DNA from: Nymphaea colorata
Taxonomy: Eukaryota > Streptophyta > Magnoliopsida > Nymphaeales > Nymphaeaceae
Direction: 5' to 3'
Length of the DNA stretch: 64,000 nucleotides
Assembly (NCBI RefSeq): GCF_008831285.2
Contig: NC_045142.1
Span: 11,155,952 to 11,219,951 of the forward strand
Shown here: positions 1 to 11,228 of the stretch, piece after piece
How positions within the stretch are numbered: the first letter of the stretch is position 1
Layout of the letters: every line of letters starts with the position of its first letter
Made by a program: the position numbers and the translations under genes
Notes under the pieces: model-generated
The model's database searches: none
Told to the model about the DNA's origin: nothing
The model's input: the letters and a program-made list of their open reading frames with translations, nothing else

Positions 1-2038
1 AATATTGTATAACATATTTATATTTGAATTACATTATTTTCTATATATAAAAAGTTGTGGTCCTTGAAATATGCGACGAGTTTAAAATATGGACCATATC
101 ATATGATTAGCTATTGGAAAGATGTAAACGTAAAAAGTGTCAAGTTGAAGACTGATCTGAAGCAAGTCACAATTCTGTCCTGACTACGTAATTGGGTCAA
201 GATCAGATCTGGTATAGCAGAAAATCACAAACGCCTCCAACCAGATATGTCCTATTTAAGATTCCTGCTCTTTGGTTTGTTCTGTTCAGTTGCATAAATA
301 TTCCCGAGACACGAGTACCAATAAGCTTAAATACACAGCGCATCTCGTTCAAACGAATACAGCATTGTTGCTAAAGGGAGATGAATCCAATTACCAAACC
401 GAGTGCATTCGAGTGTTTTGTCTCTTACAGAAGCAATGTCAGTTCCTGCAATACTTGGTAGAACCGACGCTCACATTACTGTGGTAAAGTTGGAGTGGAA
501 GTTGCATGGGCTAATAAGTTCTGATAGGGTAACCTTCTCTACTAAAGGCACAGTATCTGTCTGCATCTTGGTGTTTGTTTTGGTATGCATATTTCATGCA
601 TGTACCGTGCCTCAACACCTACAAAGTTCCATGCCCAAGCATGATACATGCACGCACAGAGGATGTTCACTTGTGGATTGAAGAATGCATTGTTTGCAAG
701 ATGGATTGCTCAGAAGGACGTTTGCTGGCCATATGGCAACAGTAACAATTTGTTATTGTTCGATGAACCTGCCTCAATTTCTGAAGCAAATTCATGAAGC
801 AGTAGCAAACTGTTATCATTGCCAAACAGCCTTTGGGGAAGAAGGATGTCCAGTTTTGGCACAATGGATGTGTTCTTGCAGACGAGTGTTTTTGAGAAAT
901 GATACCTGGTTTTGGGATGAAGTCTCTGCTATACATAACAAAAGGAAAAAATGTCCCAGTTTGGGTGGAAGGACGTAGTACTGTAGCAAATTAAGATGAG
1001 GGATGTCTGATTGCAGGTTGAAAGTAGAACTTGGATGTCCATGTCCACATCCCATTTTATTTTGTCAAGACAAGAATGCTTTCTGCATTCATCGGGATGG
1101 GCTTAATGTTCTAAACCAGTCATAGATAGAAAGATGGCACTTAGATCAATGTTTTAGAAACCTCATAATCAGAAGATTGCGCTCATATAGGACCTGGATG
1201 TGTAATTGAGTACATGGTATCAACATGGAGATTTTCATTGAAGTTGGAGCTGGTTTCATGGTGCTGCGTTTATTCCAAGGCTTACTTCACCACATTTTTT
1301 ACAACGTTGGTTTCATGGTTTCTCTAAAAAGAACGTTCGAAATATGATCTGTTACTAGCATTTACATTAGACGATCACACTCTCTACAAGTAGGTTTGCA
1401 AATGGGTTGAATCTAATTGAGGATTTTGTCATTGTTATTTTGGCCATTCAGAATATGACCCTAACCTGACCTTAATGTGCTTAAACAAATCCAAATGCGT
1501 TTGTGACGCTAACCACAAACGCGATCTTAGTGTGCCCGAAAATGCAGGGATACTCACTACGCTCCTTTTTTCAGAAAAGAAACTTTGTCTGGTAACAAAA
1601 TTTGTTAAACGTGGTTGAGTCTTGACAAGGTCGATCAGGCATTAAGCTTGTGTGCTAGGAGGGGTATGCAGCTTTAACCGAACCGAACCCACCCTTACCC
1701 AATTTTAAGTATAAATGACCGATTGGCCATGGCAATGAGTATGAACCATGGCCAATGAAGCTTTCGGCCACGACCGACGCCATCACGATAATACAAAAGA
1801 GATGTGACTATAGGTGGCATGCGGAAACTTCTCTGCCAAGGCAAAAACCATGATGGAAAGTCATATTGGACGCAGCTTTTCAGAACGTCGACCACAGTTT
1901 TAGCTGTGGCCAATGATGACTTCTTCCGTAGAGACCCATACAAATACATATATAGAGAGAGGGAGGAGCTTTTTAAAAGTTTGAATTCCATTATTACAAA
2001 AACAATCTTACAAACAAATCTTTCAGCAATGATCTCTA
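1..2038. other. No recognisable gene
   Basis: I read both strands and found no domain, tRNA or transposon protein here. Open frames are short and carry no family motif. The one structured item is the long foldback at 727-831, listed separately. The region lies downstream of the AGPase exon fragment on that fragment's strand, but I could not find later exons of that gene in it. Confidence 0.5.
727..831. repeat. Imperfect 105-bp palindrome (foldback)
   Basis: The arms 727-777 and 781-831 are reverse complements of each other without any indel, meeting at about 779. The outer ends are GGCCATATGGCAA and TTGCCAAACAGCC. Most differences between arms are transitions, and several would be G-U pairs in RNA. 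It could be a small foldback transposon or a decayed hairpin-RNA locus; the sequence alone does not decide. Confidence 0.6.
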
Positions 2039-2044
2039 CCAGAA

Positions 2045-2226
2045 AAATGCACTAGCCTGCCTCTTATCCATGCAGTGCGGCAACAGTAATATCTGTACCA
2101 GTTTCTCTGTAAGCTTGGACGAAGCTTTCATAATCCATTGGTTATACGCCCAGCAAGAATAAGAAATTCCATCACATTGTTCTCCTCAAATTGCCATACA
2201 CATTGCATCACAATATCAGCTGTTCC
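2045..2226 (-). pseudogene. ADP-glucose pyrophosphorylase small-subunit exon fragment
   Basis: AGPase makes ADP-glucose for starch in plastids. Reading the minus strand, an intact acceptor (TTTTCCAG) is followed by GTADIVMQ, FEENNVMEFLILAG, then after a shift MDYESFVQAYRETG and TDITVAAL, then after another shift MDKRQASAF. These line up in order with the AGPase segment that runs from FQGTADAVRQ through the DHLYRMDYE region to VAALPMDEKRATAF. The VAAL and PMDEKRA-like wording is that of the small rather than the large subunit. The part that should read DHLYR is scrambled, and at least two frameshifts and an internal stop are present. Exons before and after were not found. The kept splice acceptor means this is a genomic exon piece, not a reverse-transcribed copy. 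Confidence 0.75.
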
Positions 2227-2712
2227 CTGGAAAATCACACGTTAAATTCATCAGCTAAACTTCATGAGACAAAGAAAGAAAAAGATATCATAGGTAAAAC
2301 ATAAAGTACATAATAAACTTGCAAATAATAAGATGTATTTCCAGCCCGTGTTCTTAAAGCACCGAGTCTAGAGGATGTCGCCATGCATTTTTTCATTTAC
2401 AGTTTCTCGAATTCACAAAGATTGTCATGAACACATCAGTGGAAAAGATGATTATACCATGGAAGATGGTGAAGACAATAGTTACTCATATATTTTATGC
2501 ATCTGAAGAGGTCCCACAAAGTTTCTATAATCTGGTTGAGGCAGCTAGCGATTGTCACCAACCTGGCAGAACGTCGTTCTCCTGAGAGCACAAAAGCAAA
2601 CTACTGCTACAGGAGAAAAACTGTGTCGTACCCATTAATGGGCAGGTGGGATTTCACAGAATTATACAAACAGGAAGCTAACCGATATGCTTTAACTCTG
2701 TGTCTGTGTGTG

Positions 2713-2714
<2 letters not shown>

Positions 2715-2752
<38 letters not shown>
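2715..2752. repeat. (GA)n microsatellite
   Basis: About 19 uninterrupted GA dinucleotides. Confidence 0.95.
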
Positions 2753-2754
<2 letters not shown>

Positions 2755-3246
2755 TTCATTGTTCCAATAATATACCATTTATATTCTCTAATCAAGTGAA
2801 CCCTACATATATGCCACTTACATTCTCCAATCAGGTGACCCCTTCAATATCTAACCAAAACCCATATCAGCATGTTTTTATTCAGAGGCTTGTTTCCTTC
2901 TTTCTTTTATTGGTGAAATTGTGGGCTGGAAAGGCCAACCATTGCTAAAATCAACAAGATATGCTGCTTGAGATGGATCTGACAATGAAAATGCTGCAAG
3001 AGGATGTGAAGCTCATGGTCAGTGTAGGATTAGATGCCTAAAGGTTCTCCAACTCATAGTTGAGATTGATTCCACAAATTACCTCTTACTCCTCTTTTTC
3101 TCGCTGATCAGATAGAACTGCAGAGTACTTTCTGTCATATTTCTTTCACTCATAATCCATGTGGAGAAGGAGCCATCAATCCCAAAGGCCCATTACAAGA
3201 ATAACCATATAAATGAGTTACTCAAGTATGTTATGTTCTTCATCCC

Positions 3247-3350
3247 GATGTCACATAGGTGCGGGGTGCAGGTGCCGAAGCGCCACATCCCCAAAAATTT
3301 AGGTGCGGCGGTGCGACGAGAAGATTTATTTGTTATTATTAATTTAAATT

Positions 3351-3390
<40 letters not shown>

Positions 3391-3885
3391 ACACATATAA
3401 GAATTAAGAAATTTAGAGTATACACTATAGTCTATAGACTCTATACACTCTACACTACACACTTTATGGATAAATTATATATGAATATTATATATTACAT
3501 ACTTATAAGTTATAATGTATTGTGTATATGAATGTAAAACATTAAGCATTAACATGCTTACAAAGTACAAACATTAAACAAGTGAACAAAAAACACAAAA
3601 CCAGGACAGAACACAGAAGTGGAAAAAAAAAATGCTAAACCCTCCCTTTAACGTTAAAAATTGATAAGATAAAAAATATCGAAAAAAGGACGAAAATAAG
3701 CTTGACGCGGTTTGACCGCACCCGACTCGAGTCAAACGCGAGTCGGGTGCATGTCCAAAATGGACGAAAATGATCGGTGCAGTTAGCCGCACCCGACTCT
3801 TGTTAACTTGTGTTGGGTGCAAATCCGAGCGGCACTCACACCCGCACCCGAGTCGTGTCGACACGGGTGCAGCAGTCACTTTGCA
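3247..3885. repeat. GTGCGG-rich non-autonomous repeat, copy A
   Basis: It opens with a GATGTCACATAGGTGCGGGG motif and closes in CpG-rich text full of CACCCGACTC and GGGTGCAG motifs around an AT-rich core. The same opening (a TGTCACAT-GGTGCGG signature) recurs at 6540 and, reversed, ends the element at 23021-23399, so these are members of one family. No convincing target-site duplication was seen for this copy, so the borders are approximate. Confidence 0.45.
3354..3388. repeat. (TA)n microsatellite
   Basis: A TA run inside the AT-rich core of the GTGCGG-rich repeat. Confidence 0.9.
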
Positions 3886-3899
3886 GCGTCCATGCGACA

Positions 3900-4685
3900 A
3901 ACTAATCACTCCTGGTACGGATGCCAACACTAATTTCTCCTGATAATTTGTTGGTCTGCTTATGTAACACATGTAACGCCGGCAATGTATAGCAGTTCAT
4001 GGATGATCGCATATGTTCTAGCAAATCGATATAACTACCACCAAGGCATTTCATATAAAGTACTTTTTTGTAGCTAATAGAATACACAAGCTCATCTGGG
4101 ACTTCAGTATACGAGTAAACATATTCCATGATGTGCAAAGGACGAGTCTTTCACCTATAGTTCAGCACACCATTTTCTCGCAGTCATCTTGCATTTTTAT
4201 GGAACTGATCACATCATAGCACTAAGCCAAAGCTTCACAACTCATGCAACTCCATAGCTTCAGATTTTCTAAGCATCATAAGCATTAATATCTAATACAC
4301 ACATAACAAGTAACCAACTTTGATAAGAATGGGATCTGATCATGTAAAAGAAATGTGGGTAAATCAAATCATGGATATAATTGAGACAAAGGACTTCAGA
4401 ACGACCATAGATAGAACCTATCCAATTTTCACAGTAAGATGGGTTGGCTGTTCAAGGACTTGAAACTAGATACATAACCGTAATACTAAATCTACTCCTC
4501 AAAGCTAGAGATCCAAATCCCTCATTGTCTGTTGGGGTCTTAGACTAGAGATGTAGTTGCCACATCTAGATCATACTTGGTTGTATGTACTAAATTAAGT
4601 TCATTCTTGATTAGATATGACCATCAAACAATTCAATTAATTGCAGTTCACTAGTGAAGACTGACTTAACATAGTATGCTACGTA
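3900..4685. other. No recognisable gene
   Basis: Low-GC sequence between the GTGCGG-rich repeat and the integrase end of the copia fragment. If the copia element were full length, its reverse transcriptase and RNase H would lie here on the minus strand. No RT motif was found, so that part is lost. Confidence 0.4.
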
Positions 4686-4689
4686 AACA

Positions 4690-5480
4690 TTGATTTAACA
4701 GAGCACACTACCAATGGAATCATAACACCTATACTCTTTCTGGCTCTTGGGATATCCAATAAAAAGACATTTGATAAGTTGAGCATCTAGTTTATCTCGA
4801 TGAGGTCCAAGTCTATGATTGAACCAAACCCACTTGATAACTTACGGAGAAGTTGAAACTAATCAAAAATTAGGGTAGAAATTTGAAAATGAACTAATTC
4901 TCCCAAAGAGAAGGAAGGCATACACTTAATCAGATAACACATAATTAAAATTGCATCTCCCCAATATGAAGCAAGCATATCATATTGAAGCATTAAGGTA
5001 CAAACCAGGCTAAGATATCTATGTTCTCTTTCAACAACACAATTATTCTGCAAGGTAAGTGGACAAGGGGTTCGATGTTGGATCCCACTATTTCGGTAAA
5101 ATCAAAACACATCATTTGATTTAAAGTTAAGAGCATTATCAGCGGGAATGACCTTGATAGACATCAAATATTGAAGAAAAGATTTGAGAACAGCAGAAAC
5201 TTTAGATCTTTCTTTTATTAAAAAGACTCAAGATGATCGGGAGAATAACAAGTAATAACGACAGTGGGACATCAATGGAATCCTATTAGGTCCCTGTACA
5301 TCAATATGAAGAGAATCAAACAATGCTCGATGGACTTTGACTTGAAGCAATTGAACTCCAATGAGGTTGCACCAATTGACAAGTTTCACACTAAAAAGAA
5401 ACTGAAGGAGAGATGTAAGGAATGACTCGATAAAGCATTGGCACGGAAAGATGCCCGAGACAAAGATGTCACTAGAAAGG
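4690..5480 (-). pseudogene. copia integrase remnant
   Basis: A gag-pre-integrase piece (LCLGHLSVPMLYRV, then CETCQLVQ) lies at about 5380-5470. The late integrase follows at 4859-5053 (NCVVEREHRYLS, then SYWGDAILIMCYLIKCMPS). The post-core segment (RDKLDAQLIKCLFIGYPKSQ) lies at about 4740-4840. The DDE core between them is broken by stops. The text ends at about 4690 without joining a reverse transcriptase. Confidence 0.8.
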
Positions 5481-5575
5481 ACTGGAAGACAACTTGATCA
5501 CAAAAGGAAAGTTCACTTGGTTGATTAAGATGGTAGACATAACTTCCTCATGGCCTCTACCAATCATCTTCCTTG

Positions 5576-5848
5576 TCAACAAATCCAGAAAATACAAATT
5601 ATAGGATAAAAAATCACACAGTTAAGCGGCTTAGTAATTTGGCTAACTGATAGTAAGTTTTGAGGAAATGAAGGAGCATGCAAAACATTAGTTAACTGTA
5701 GGGAAGAAGAGATGGATATGGTTCCTTGGCCCTTAGTAGGCAATAAACTAACATTAGCTAGAACTACATCATGATGTTCGATAGTAGAAAGAAACCAAGA
5801 ACAATTTTGTGGAAATCCACATAGGTGTTTGGAGGCACCTGAATCCAT
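5576..5848 (-). pseudogene. copia aspartic protease remnant
   Basis: It begins MDSGASKHLCG, carrying the D-S-G-A active-site signature of retrotransposon proteases. It continues through LLPTKGQGTISIS and LTNVLHAPSFPQNLLSVSQI, the standard copia protease-to-spacer text. It opens about 165 bases downstream of gag on the same strand. Its last residues after the spacer drift from the family. Confidence 0.85.
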
Positions 5849-6022
5849 GATTCATTTATTACTGTATTGAGTCAAGTTACTATCAGCAGAACTTGCAACA
5901 TTGGTATGATGGAAACCACTAGAACCCAAAAGAATGGTGTGACAATCACTCATTATATTCAGCCCAACTAAGAGTAATACAATCAATGAATGATTCAATA
6001 GTAGTCTCTCCTTCAGATTTTT

Positions 6023-6545
6023 CTATTTGAGACCCATAAAAACTTGAGTCCATTCATTCTTATCCCAGCCTCTCCTTGAGATGACCAAATTTGCCACAAT
6101 AGGTGCACTGAAGTGTTTACCTCTACCACCCATACTTCTACCATGACCTCTTCCTCGAGCATTAGGAAAAGTATCTTGCCCTTGTTCCATAGAAACAGCA
6201 AGAGCAATCGATCGAGACTTGGGTTGACATTGATGAAGAGTAATAGCAAGTCCACTCAAGCGATTATAGGCCTCAGCAAGGGTTGGAACATCAGAGACAG
6301 TAAGCATTTGCGCTTTTGCAAACGAATATTCAGGGGACAATCCATTAGGGAATCAAGCAACCATCCTATGATCTTGATGAGTTTTGTAATTGATGCAACA
6401 CAAAGGTTTACGTGCATTAAGCCTTTGAAATGCCAATTTAATGGAGGCATAATACTGTGCTAATGTCTATTCTCCTCTCCTTGCTGTAGCTGATAAATTC
6501 CTCGCTCAACTTGCACAATATGATTAACATTGGTGTCATGCTATG
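6023..6545 (-). pseudogene. copia gag remnant
   Basis: Two overlapping frames together give a UBN2-type gag: LNWHFKGLMHVNLCVASITK at the upstream end, then a PTLAEAYNRLSGLAITL stretch, a Gly/Arg-rich segment (RGRGHGRSMGGRGK), and in another frame CTYCGKFGHLKERLG at about 6065-6105. The last is a zinc knuckle whose final Cys position is not Cys. At least one frameshift lies between the halves. Gag would package the element RNA. Confidence 0.7.
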
Positions 6546-7175
6546 TCACATGGGTACGGGTGCGGACAAAATTCAAAATCACGGGGTACACGGGTATGGC
6601 TGGCCATATATATAAAATATCAAAAATATATTCATTAATATTACAATCTAATACAATGCATATAATTATATTGTAATGTATTGAATATATAAATTCTTAA
6701 CATGTTGTATATTGAACACATAATTACAAATACAGTAATATATAACAGCAGGAATGCAGCTGCAGTCAAGAAAGTGTAAAAGAGAACACAGCAGTTGTAG
6801 TGTGATGCAGAATGAAGGACTTGTAAATTGTTGGCCAATGAAATTGGCAAAAGAAGCAATGAAACAAGGAAACAAAAGAGGAAAAAATGAACATCAGTTG
6901 TAAAAAACTGAAGATGCAGCAAACGACGTAAAAGAGAGGAGCAGTCGGCTAAAAATAATCAAAAAACTGGTTGGTCAGTGAAAAAGTAAAAAAAAAAATG
7001 AACAAAAGAGGAATCAGTCAGCACTGAACCTGTCCAAAAATGGTCGAACACGACCTTGGGTACGCTGACCATACCCAACACTGCATGCGCCATGTCCACC
7101 CGCATGTCCACACCCGCACCAGTGTCTAGCCAAGACAACACCGATATTTCAGGTGCACAGCCGCACCAGTAAGCT
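6538..7175. repeat. GTGCGG-rich non-autonomous repeat, copy B
   Basis: It opens with CTATGTCACATGGGTACGGG and ends in CpG-rich text with CACACCCGCACCAG, around an AT-rich core, in the same orientation as copy A. It directly abuts the gag edge of the copia remnant. Target-site duplication not identified; borders approximate. Confidence 0.45.
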
Positions 7176-7179
7176 TTTA

Positions 7180-8380
7180 GATGGCAGACTTACAGGAATT
7201 CAGGCAAGGATCAAAAGGGCTTAAAGCAAGAAATATAAATTAGAATATGCACTAGCATACAACACTGAATCTACTATAATGATTCATATTCAGATTAGGA
7301 ATTTAATTCATCCGGAAACTTATGTAAGTAATTGCTTAAGTAATTATAATTGGGGAATGTTTGCCAAAAACGAAGTTCATATTTAAGGAAATTCTCATAA
7401 TTAAACAGATAAGGGATTTGGTGTTTATTAGTATCACACTCAACCACAGACCTGTTCCATTAACTACAGAGGCCTTTTCTTCACATGTCCGCCTGTTATC
7501 TCTCCTTGTCAAAATTTGCAAGTTTCACAACCAAGTGATAAACCTCAATGAGAATTGAACCTAAACCACATAAAAAAAAAAGAACTATTCAGACGAATGA
7601 CTACAGAAGAATCATCTTAAAAGCAGTCACTCAGATAATGAAAGAAGGAAGAGAAGGCCCCCTAATTGCAATCAGCAGGTGAACACTAGCATAACTGAAA
7701 ATTTTATGGTAATATGGGAACACAAACTGCAAGATCTCAATCCATATTCACTCAATGAAATTGATATGCGCAACACCAATGAGAAAGACTCATATGATAT
7801 TTTGGGATTACGAAAAAAAGAAACAGTTCTATGTCTCTCCACAAAGTGACTCCTGAATCATGTTCTATACCTACATAAGAACAAAACTACGTCAAACATT
7901 GGACTGTTTCGTCAAAAAATGCAACCAATGAAGATAAGAAATCAAATTCCAACTTTTTTAGTCAATAAAACCCTAATTTAGGAAAATGAAATTCAAGGCC
8001 TGGGCGATAAATTACCCAAACTGAGCATTTATAAAAAAAAAAAAACAAAAAAAAAAAAAAACAGAAGAAAACGTTGCATATTTTCGTAAAAGCTACATCA
8101 AGAAAGTTCAAAGACAAAGCAAAGCACCGAAAGCAAGTAGATGTATAATCTGCATACCAGAAGGAAAGAAGAAACAGTCCCACGCAAATCGTATAAGAAA
8201 AATTCGATCTTCCTAGCAATCTAAAAACTAAAAATTCAGAGAAAGGACTTCTAGGGAATCACTTCTATTTAGCGCTATGGGGCATGCTGCGGGAATTTAG
8301 AGTGAAGATGTCGAAGGATGGCGCAACTTTTCTAGTGAAAATAGTTATACAGAGCCAAGGAGGTGAACGGAGAGAGAGAA
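7180..8380. other. No recognisable gene
   Basis: AT-rich sequence with a long A tract at about 8033-8061. No domain or RNA gene recognised. Confidence 0.4.
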
Positions 8381-8385
8381 CCTCA

Positions 8386-8530
8386 CTCTGAGAGGTAGTA
8401 GCTCGTCGACGGCGTGCTTGTGAAGATGGTAATGCTTACGGCCATCGACGACAACGATGAAGTTGAATCTAGGGCGGGCGCCGACGGCAACTGAGACGAT
8501 AACTCGAACAATGGCAGGAAGCTTTTCGGA
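8386..8530 (-). other. Unrecognised GC-rich possible exon
   Basis: A short minus-strand open stretch stands out by GC content from its AT-rich surroundings. It reads LPAIVRVIVSVAVGARPRF and on through VDGRKHYHLHKHAVDELLPL, and ends at a possible GT donor near 8386. No in-frame ATG precedes it before a stop. I do not recognise the protein, and a 5' untranslated leader or chance frame is equally possible. Confidence 0.2.
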
Positions 8531-8869
8531 TTAGCAGGGAAATTTTAGGGGAAAGAAACAAAGGAACGATGCTGGCGTTCCGGGTTCCATAGGTGGGTTC
8601 GAGTCATCTACCGTATTGCCAGAGTCTGTATTGCCGGGGCAGATCATGCGCCTTGTCCCCCCCAATGTCTCTACTTATTCCGTTTGCAATCCGATTCTTG
8701 TACATCTACTAATTGGGCCGGCTTACTAAAGCTACATGTTTTTATGTTATTTGTGTTTCATTTTAAATATTTACTGAACCTGACATTATGTAATACATTA
8801 ACGCATTATGATATATCTTTCTTTCCTGCTTGTGTAAGTATCTGGATCATGATTCGTTTTTATTAATGT

Positions 8870-9720
8870 ATTGGAATTTATTTTACGGTTATCATGTTAT
8901 TTAAGATTTTACATATGGTTCGGATCTATATAAGATTTAAAGATATCAAGTAATATAATCTGTTTCAGATTCAAAGCTGCAACGTTTCAGATTGACTTGA
9001 GATTTATATGATATTTATTTTTCCATAATCGAGATCTGAATTGTGTTCCGTATTCACTTCTTTCTAGATCTAAATTCTTTGATTTCCAGTTCTAGTTTAT
9101 GAGTTCGACCTGCTTTTTTTTTCTAAGAAATTATGGCTAGATTTAGAATATTTATAGATCTAAATTTCTTTGATTTCACAATCTAGTGTCTGGCTTAGAT
9201 CTAGTCCATACATGTTCCAGATCCAATATATCATCCAACACGATTTGCAACGTCTACAATCCTTTTATGGTTCAAAGTTGTTTGGAGTCCACATATTATT
9301 CTACATATATCCTAGCTAGATTTGATAGGTCCTCCGAATTTACATTGAAACTTATATTTGTTTATTAGCTTCGTTCCACTGTGTGATATAGAATTGTTAT
9401 GTGGTGCTGATTTAGATATACGTTGGCCTCCAGGAAATGCTCTACGAAGTAGCTGTATTTTGATATTGCAATAATACTCGTTAGTCGCACATTGAACATG
9501 GTATGTGCCTATGTGCATATCGATTACCCACGTATAAATAAATCTTGACATTGGTTATGATAATATTTGAGTCTGTCTATGTAATGATGCAATGGAATAC
9601 AATAAACCAGATCGCTAAAGTAGGTTTTGCATCTTGTTGGTAGATCATTTAGCTCGGTGAAGATGGACTCTAGATTATTTAGATGAGATTATGATCACAT
9701 GATTCACTTGGGGTGTTTGA
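8870..9720. other. No recognisable gene
   Basis: AT-rich, with repeated AGATCTAAATT-like phrases between about 9000 and 9190 but no clear repeat unit. Confidence 0.35.
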
Positions 9721-9734
9721 TAGCCTCGGATTTG

Positions 9735-9935
9735 AAACCTTCAGGATTTTAAAATTGTCAAGGGGCCGAGCTATAATTTCAAAATTTTAACAGGGGCCGA
9801 AATAAAAATTTTCAAATTATATATATATAATGAACTAAAATTTTTTAAATTTACATATAAATTTGTAAAGTTTTTAAAGTATGAGGGAGGAGGGGTGAGG
9901 CCCCAGCCGCCCTTGAAAACCGTGAATTTAAGATC
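9735..9935. repeat. AT-rich non-autonomous repeat with GGGGCCGA motifs
   Basis: GGGGCCGAG and GGGGCCGAA are spaced by AAAATTTTAA-type spacers, ending in a GGCCCCAGCCGCCC phrase. The same layout, reversed, is seen at 12840-13022 and loosely at 37005-37180. This resembles a dispersed plant repeat rather than genic DNA. Borders approximate. Confidence 0.4.
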
Positions 9936-10549
9936 AGACCCTCCCCTCTAATTGTAAATCCTACCTTTTCTTAATGAAAACAAGAAGTAAAATAAGGATC
10001 TTAAGTGTAGACGTTAGGTTTGACCTAAAATCCTTAATTTGATGAACCATAGAGTTTATCATGTATCTTTTGCTACATGGATAAAAACATGTCATGTCAG
10101 ATCCACATCAATTGATATTACTTCAAATCTGATGCTATCAAATGCCTCCTTAGACAAAATGATTATAAAAGTCTAAACCTCTTTTAATATGTAGCTTAAA
10201 ATAAATCTTGAGGAAGAGCACCAAACTAAATTCGTTTGATCCTGATGGTTTATGATAGTCTCTAGTTAGGCAGTAGAAATTCTCAACTCCTCTAGATGCA
10301 AAGCTCGTAGGTCTTCAAACACAAAAAAACATGAACGTAATTTGAAGGTCGAAGGTTTGCCTACTCATAATATCTTATCGAGATCCGTTTGGTTTTCATA
10401 GCATTGCGATACTAGTTATGCAAGTACATTTAAGTACATATTAAAAAATTAACACCAAGAGGCAGATATATAAAACCTATATTGTCTACGGATCACATAC
10501 AAGCAAACTTGACCCTACCCACTTACTACTCCTATTCCTCGTGTTTTCT

Positions 10550-10950
10550 CTAACCTCCTTTTCTGTTGATTTTTGTGCAGTGGGTAGGGAAAAGAGGCGG
10601 CATAAATATTTCATCGAGTACGTGCGTCGGCAAGAAGCTTCCGGTTGGTACGTTTTTGGGTTGGCGGGGCTGGGGGTTGGGGAGAGAGTGTGTCCGCATG
10701 TGCGAATTGTAGACGGATAAAAGCTGCGAAGCGTAATAAAAAAACCGTAGCCAAACCTTCCCCGACGGACATCTAGCCGTCGACGTGGGCATAAACTGCG
10801 ACGGTTCCAGCCGTGGGGACCACGGGCCATTAATGGCGGCAGGGAACCACTGATTATACCCGACGCCGGCAGCCGTTTGAGAGTGCTCAGGATGCGCAAG
10901 AGCTATGGCCGTTGAAAACTTGTGCGGTGAGCCCGTGCTCAAAGGCTATA
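10550..10950. other. GC- and CpG-rich island, function unknown
   Basis: About 400 bases with clearly higher GC and CpG density than either flank. Both strands contain chance open frames with no family resemblance. It could be an old promoter/leader region or part of a transposon. It lies about 280 bases downstream of the CRK pseudogene end on that gene's strand. Confidence 0.3.
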
Positions 10951-11228
10951 CCAGTGAATGTTTGCACTCGTATGGACTTGGGTGGAGGAGACCCTTTTTA
11001 AAAAAGAAAGAAAAAGAACGAGGAAAAAAGGAAGCACACCATAAACCCGATCCAGAAATCTCCCTTACAATATACAAATGGGAAAATTTATGAAAGACTT
11101 TAAGCTCTTAAATATGGGGTTGCAGTATCTGACTTCTTGTCCACTTGTGTCATGGTAAACAGACATGTTGGCTCTACTTAGGTCACCAAACTGAGGTTTG
11201 AATAGAAAAATGGGTAGCCAAAAATTCT

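Larger units (their letters stand above)
4690..6545 (-). mobile_element. Truncated Ty1/copia retrotransposon
   Basis: Minus-strand order is gag, CCHC knuckle, protease, gag-pre-integrase, integrase, which is the copia order. Reverse transcriptase, RNase H and both LTRs were not found. Several stops and frameshifts separate the domains, so the element is dead. Its upstream (gag) edge meets the GTGCGG-rich repeat at about 6540, which may have inserted into it or truncated it. Confidence 0.85.

Noticed and set aside
3574-3972. 132-codon minus-strand frame
   Set aside because: Lies across the GTGCGG-rich repeat; hydrophobic tail comes from A/T tracts.
8590-8660. Possible tRNA (GGTTCGAGTC arm)
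   Set aside because: No matching acceptor stem or anticodon arm could be built around it.
10486-10942. Two overlapping 130-137 codon minus-strand open frames
   Set aside because: Low-complexity Pro/Ser/Arg-rich translations in a CpG-rich island, no family motif, and each is just a shifted frame of the other.
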